Origin: JAFGKM01 sp964403465
GTDB taxonomy: Bacteria > Ratteibacteria > UBA8468 > B48-G9 > JAFGKM01
Reading direction: 5' to 3'
Length of the DNA: 8,938 nucleotides
NCBI GenBank assembly: GCA_964403465.1
Contig: CAYOFY010000064.1
Location: 1-8,938, forward strand
The notes beneath the pieces are model-generated. The model made no database searches, had not been told where the DNA came from, and worked only from the letters and a program-made list of their open reading frames with translations. Position 1 is the first letter of the stretch, and every line of letters starts with the position of its first letter. Positions 7,581-8,938 of this stretch are shown piece by piece. A program made the translations under genes and the position numbers.

Positions 7581-7586
7581 TGCACC

Positions 7587-7609
7587 CTGTTTCACTTTGC
7601 CCGAAACAG
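7587..7609 (-). other. leader hairpin between riboswitch and terminator, possible antiterminator
   Basis: The minus strand carries CTGTTTC (7609-7603) and GAAACAG (7593-7587), a perfect 7-bp stem around GGGCAAAGT. The GGGC of the loop, with the closing C, is complementary to the terminator's 5' arm, so this element may compete with termination. The role is inferred; only the pairing is visible. Confidence 0.5.
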
Positions 7610-7704
7610 AAAACCCTTTTCCTGTTATCCCGCAGGAAATAGCTTGTTGTCCATACTCTCAGAGCAGGTCTTCTGACTGGGGCGTTTCCGATTTCCCTTT
7701 CTTC

Positions 7705-7789
7705 ATATAGCTTTGTTGCCTGCGTCGTCAGCTTCCTCGACGTATTATTTCATACACCTCGTTGCCTCCTCCTTGCCGCCTTGCTATAT
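7705..7789. repeat. 85-nt element with 7-bp terminal inverted repeats inside the riboswitch periphery
   Basis: The element is bounded by ATATAGC (7705-7711) and GCTATAT (7783-7789). It contains smaller inverted repeats (for example CGTCG/CGACG on the minus strand) and repeated GGCAAC/GGCAAG units. It lies between the GGGAAG core segment and the B12 box, where cobalamin riboswitches tolerate variable stems. From memory it resembles a dispersed short repeat seen in some environmental genomes, which I cannot verify. Only one copy is in this window. Confidence 0.55.
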
Positions 7790-7894
7790 TTTGAAAGAAA
7801 AACCGGGCCTACTCTTCCGTCTTCCCTTCCGTTCTCCGGAAAGTGACTTTCTGGAATTTCGTATGCCCCTACAGCGCCGGGAGCGCGGCCTTAA

Positions 7895-7920
7895 CCCGCC
7901 GAAGCATTGGCGAAGGCGGG
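7895..7920. repeat. 26-nt REP-like palindrome in the P4 loop of the riboswitch
   Basis: Arms CCCGCC (7895-7900) and GGCGGG (7915-7920) enclose a GAA/GAA internal loop, a GC/GC pair and a 4-nt tip. It interrupts the P4 hairpin, which in typical cobalamin riboswitches has a short loop. GC-rich palindromes of this form are common dispersed elements in environmental genomes, so an insertion is likely. An independently evolved stem extension would look the same. Confidence 0.6.
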
Positions 7921-7965
7921 CTGGCACTTCCCTATCAAGCCTTTTCAGGCGCTCCGATGTTGAAG

Positions 7966-7994
7966 ATAATACCTTCTCCAAAAAATCCTGTCAA
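7966..7994 (-). promoter_or_regulatory. strong sigma70-type promoter for the B12 riboswitch operon
   Basis: On the minus strand a perfect TTGACA (7994-7989) and TATTAT (7971-7966) are separated by 17 nt, predicting a start near 7959, just before the riboswitch P1/P2. The -35 box overlaps the toxin stop codon (TGA at 7993-7991), so the operon can be transcribed independently of the toxin-antitoxin module. Confidence 0.8.
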
Positions 7995-8413
7995 GAGGTA
8001 TTTTGCAGTGTCGCTAAAAACCCGGCAGGCGAAAGTATGATTGTTCTTCTGAAACTTTTCAGCCTCAGCAGGTGTTTCTTGTCACCTGACACGATGAATT
8101 GCGCCTTTGATTTAACGGCACATTCAAGGATGCGATTGTCGGCAGGAACGCTTTTTATGACATTAAGGCGTATATCCGGCTTTACCAGCCATGTGAATCT
8201 GCGGATTTCATCCATAATCCCGGACACGGCTTTTTCTTCCATGAGCAATTTGTGCACAAGGACTTTCCTGATTTCGGAGATTATCTCAGCGGATATCGCA
8301 ATGATTATTTTCCTGTCTCTGCCCATGGCAAGCACTTCATCCGGGGGTCCGGCAGCGGAAATAAGAGATGAGATATAGATGTTTGTGTCGCATACGATAA
8401 TGAGGGGCGTCAT
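7991..8413 (-). CDS. PIN-domain toxin (COG1569-type, VapC-like) of a toxin-antitoxin module
   Basis: A 140-aa predicted Mg2+-dependent ribonuclease. Numbered from the ATG at 8413, the acidic PIN residues are D9 (IIVCDTNIYIS), E47 in SEIRKVL, D92 and E97 in PADNRILECA, and D111 in IVSGDKKHL. The order and spacing fit the 'putative toxin, PIN family' group; known PIN toxins cleave RNA such as tRNA or rRNA, while the target here is unknown. The start ATG shares one base with the antitoxin stop (TGATG) and has AGGG upstream. A GTG one codon earlier (8416) is a less likely start. The module is complete, with no frameshift. The promoter of the B12 operon overlaps its 3' end. Confidence 0.88.
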   Translation of the reverse strand: MTPLIIVCDTNIYISSLISAAGPPDEVLAMGRDRKIIIAISAEIISEIRKVLVHKLLMEEKAVSGIMDEIRRFTWLVKPDIRLNVIKSVPADNRILECAVKSKAQFIVSGDKKHLLRLKSFRRTIILSPAGFLATLQNTS

Positions 8414-8652
8414 CACTTTTCCCTGACCGCATCCACTATCTTTTCCACGTCGTCTTCAGTGTATATGCCGAGGGCCCGTGCTTTCAAGGTCGCTTTTTTC
8501 CGGTAATCCTGCCATTTTTTGTTTGCGAGGTAAAGGTTTAATGCGTCCCTTACCATCTGGCTCTTATTCATCCCTTCTTTTTCAGAAATTTTATCAATCT
8601 CTTTCAGGAGAGAAGGGGACAGTGAAACTGTCATAATTTCTCTCGTTCTCAT
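8413..8652 (-). CDS. ribbon-helix-helix (CopG-type) antitoxin
   Basis: A 79-aa protein. Its N-terminal half is a ribbon-helix-helix fold: strand REIMTVSLS (about 4-12), helix SLLKEIDKISEKEG (14-27), then NKSQMVRDALNLYLANKKW (29-47). The acidic and basic C-terminal tail, ending YTEDDVEKIVDAVREK, would wrap the PIN toxin. RHH antitoxins neutralise the toxin and repress their own promoter as dimers, and an imperfect palindrome over the -10 box fits that. The ATG at 8652 is chosen because GGAGG (8662-8658) lies 5 nt upstream; a GTG at 8658 would overlap the ribosome binding site. Confidence 0.88.
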   Translation of the reverse strand: MRTREIMTVSLSPSLLKEIDKISEKEGMNKSQMVRDALNLYLANKKWQDYRKKATLKARALGIYTEDDVEKIVDAVREK

Positions 8653-8672
8653 TTTCACCTCCGGTATGACCC

Positions 8673-8686
8673 GGTAATATAATACC
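8673..8686. promoter_or_regulatory. palindromic operator candidate for the RHH antitoxin
   Basis: GGTAATATAATACC is a 14-bp palindrome apart from one mismatched pair (positions 5 and 10) and covers the -10 box of the toxin-antitoxin promoter. An extra GGTAT half-site lies at 8663-8667, nearer the gene. This arrangement is typical for RHH autorepression but binding is inferred. Confidence 0.45.
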
Positions 8687-8707
8687 TCTTCATGCGTGCC
8701 GTGTCAA
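8679..8707 (-). promoter_or_regulatory. strong sigma70-type promoter for the toxin-antitoxin module
   Basis: The minus strand has TTGACA (8707-8702), a 17-nt spacer and TATTAT (8684-8679), giving a start near 8672 and a leader of about 20 nt with GGAGG. The boxes and spacing are identical to those of the B12 operon promoter at 7966-7994. Confidence 0.75.
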
Positions 8708-8938
8708 TGGCCGAAGCGGAAAGGCCTGTTCTTCAGTGTAGCGGTATCTCACGTTCATCCGCCTGCACCGCAAGAGAGATGTTTTCGGAGGGATGTACGG
8801 CGAAACAACGGCTTTTAAGATATGCCGTAGCGGCAAAAGGCATCGGATTGTTTCCCACCACGCTTCGCTCGTGGTCACAATGACAAAATTGATTTACACT
8901 AACTTTTTCAGAGGTCTCATTGCGAAAAACATTTGACA
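8708..8938. other. noncoding right edge with repeat-like sequence
   Basis: No convincing gene is seen. The frames that stay open here (about 8690-8880, both strands) have low-complexity, non-family translations and no ribosome binding site. The stretch contains several short inverted repeats and the palindrome at 8847-8881, so it is probably repeat-derived spacer upstream of the toxin-antitoxin module. Confidence 0.5.
8847..8881. repeat. REP/MITE-like palindrome with CTTCGCT loop
   Basis: The outer pair ATTGT/ACAAT (8847-8851, 8877-8881) and the inner 6-bp pair ACCACG/CGTGGT (8857-8862, 8870-8875) enclose CTTCGCT. The composition recalls the widespread family of dispersed repeats with GCGAAGC cores flanked by CATTG and CAATC. 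That likeness is from memory and only one copy lies in the window. Confidence 0.6.

Larger units (their letters stand above)
7618..7959 (-). promoter_or_regulatory. cobalamin riboswitch (class-I type) with enlarged peripheral regions
   Basis: This leader RNA binds cobalamin and should lower operon expression when B12 is plentiful. Landmarks on the minus strand, in order, are: P2 GCGCC..GGC followed by GATAGGGAAG (7937-7928); P4 around an inserted hairpin (7920-7895); P5 hairpin GCGC-TCCCG-GCGC (7886-7874) followed by TGTAG; GTCACT (7847-7842) and GGGAAG (7826-7821) of the P6/P3 core; a long peripheral insert; the B12 box GTCAGAAGACCTGC (7677-7664); and a 7-bp P13 hairpin TTTCCTG/CAGGAAA (7639-7633 with 7624-7618) whose loop contains CGGGA. 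L5 TCCCG and L13 CGGGA are exact complements, the family's kissing-loop regulatory contact. The GAGC before P2 can pair with GCTC after the B12 box. The 3' expression platform is the terminator at 7580-7551. At about 340 nt this is longer than the usual ~200-nt aptamer because of the two inserts. Confidence 0.93.

Noticed and set aside
6728..7585. A continuous reading frame running through the N run into the terminator region
   Set aside because: The frame right of the gap lies in the riboswitch terminator hairpin, and the N are uninformative. Only 6728-7438 is supported as coding.
7705..7920. CRISPR array or tandem repeat
   Set aside because: There are no regularly spaced identical repeats here. 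The structure is explained by riboswitch stems and single palindromic inserts.
7713..8378. Plus-strand open frame of 221 codons
   Set aside because: It is antisense to the cobalamin riboswitch and the PIN toxin gene, and its translation has no recognisable family features.
8690..8883. Short open frames on both strands at the right edge
   Set aside because: They overlap the TA promoter or the palindromic repeat, lack ribosome binding sites and match nothing I recognise.

Overview
The window looks like a piece of a metagenome-assembled or draft genome. It carries one run of exactly 100 N (7439-7538), the usual placeholder for a scaffold gap. The protein content suggests a Gram-negative bacterium of the PVC type (Lentisphaerota, Kiritimatiellota or Planctomycetota) or a related candidate phylum. 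The evidence is a pseudopilin-like protein with the GFTLIELLVVIAIIAIL N-terminus and an H-X9-DG C-terminal motif, two divergent glycoside hydrolases, and many short palindromic repeats. The phylum is an inference and not firm.

Left part (1-4149). A truncated tRNA with a CAT anticodon, most like tRNA-Ile2, reads leftward off the edge. A clear sigma70-type promoter pair in the 55-193 spacer serves the tRNA and a rightward gene for a GH32-like five-bladed propeller hydrolase (194-1690). This gene converges, across 20 bases, on a leftward gene for a large GH95-like hydrolase (1711-4149). Neither enzyme shows a signal peptide, so both probably act in the cytoplasm on imported oligosaccharides.

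Middle part (4152-7438), all leftward and tightly packed. In transcription order it holds a pseudopilin-like gene (5' end lost in the gap), a BtuF-like binding protein, a BtuC-like permease, a BtuD-like ATPase, and then the GH95-like hydrolase. Junctions are 1 nt, an 11-nt overlap, 0 nt and 2 nt, so this reads as one operon.

Right part (7539-8938). The operon is preceded by a class-I-type cobalamin riboswitch (about 7959 down to 7618). It has a B12 box, a GATAGGGAAG motif, a complementary L5/L13 loop pair, a downstream intrinsic terminator and a strong promoter of its own. The riboswitch identifies the transporter as one for cobalamin, not a siderophore. Its RNA is enlarged by two palindromic elements, one in the P4 loop and one in the peripheral region before the B12 box. 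Upstream, also leftward, is a two-gene toxin-antitoxin module (RHH antitoxin, then PIN toxin) with its own promoter and an operator-like palindrome over the -10 box. The last ~230 bases are noncoding and hold another palindromic repeat.

The most unusual points are the pseudopilin gene between a B12 riboswitch and btuF, the hydrolase gene coupled to btuD, the repeat-inflated riboswitch, and a BtuD homologue without the Q-loop glutamine.
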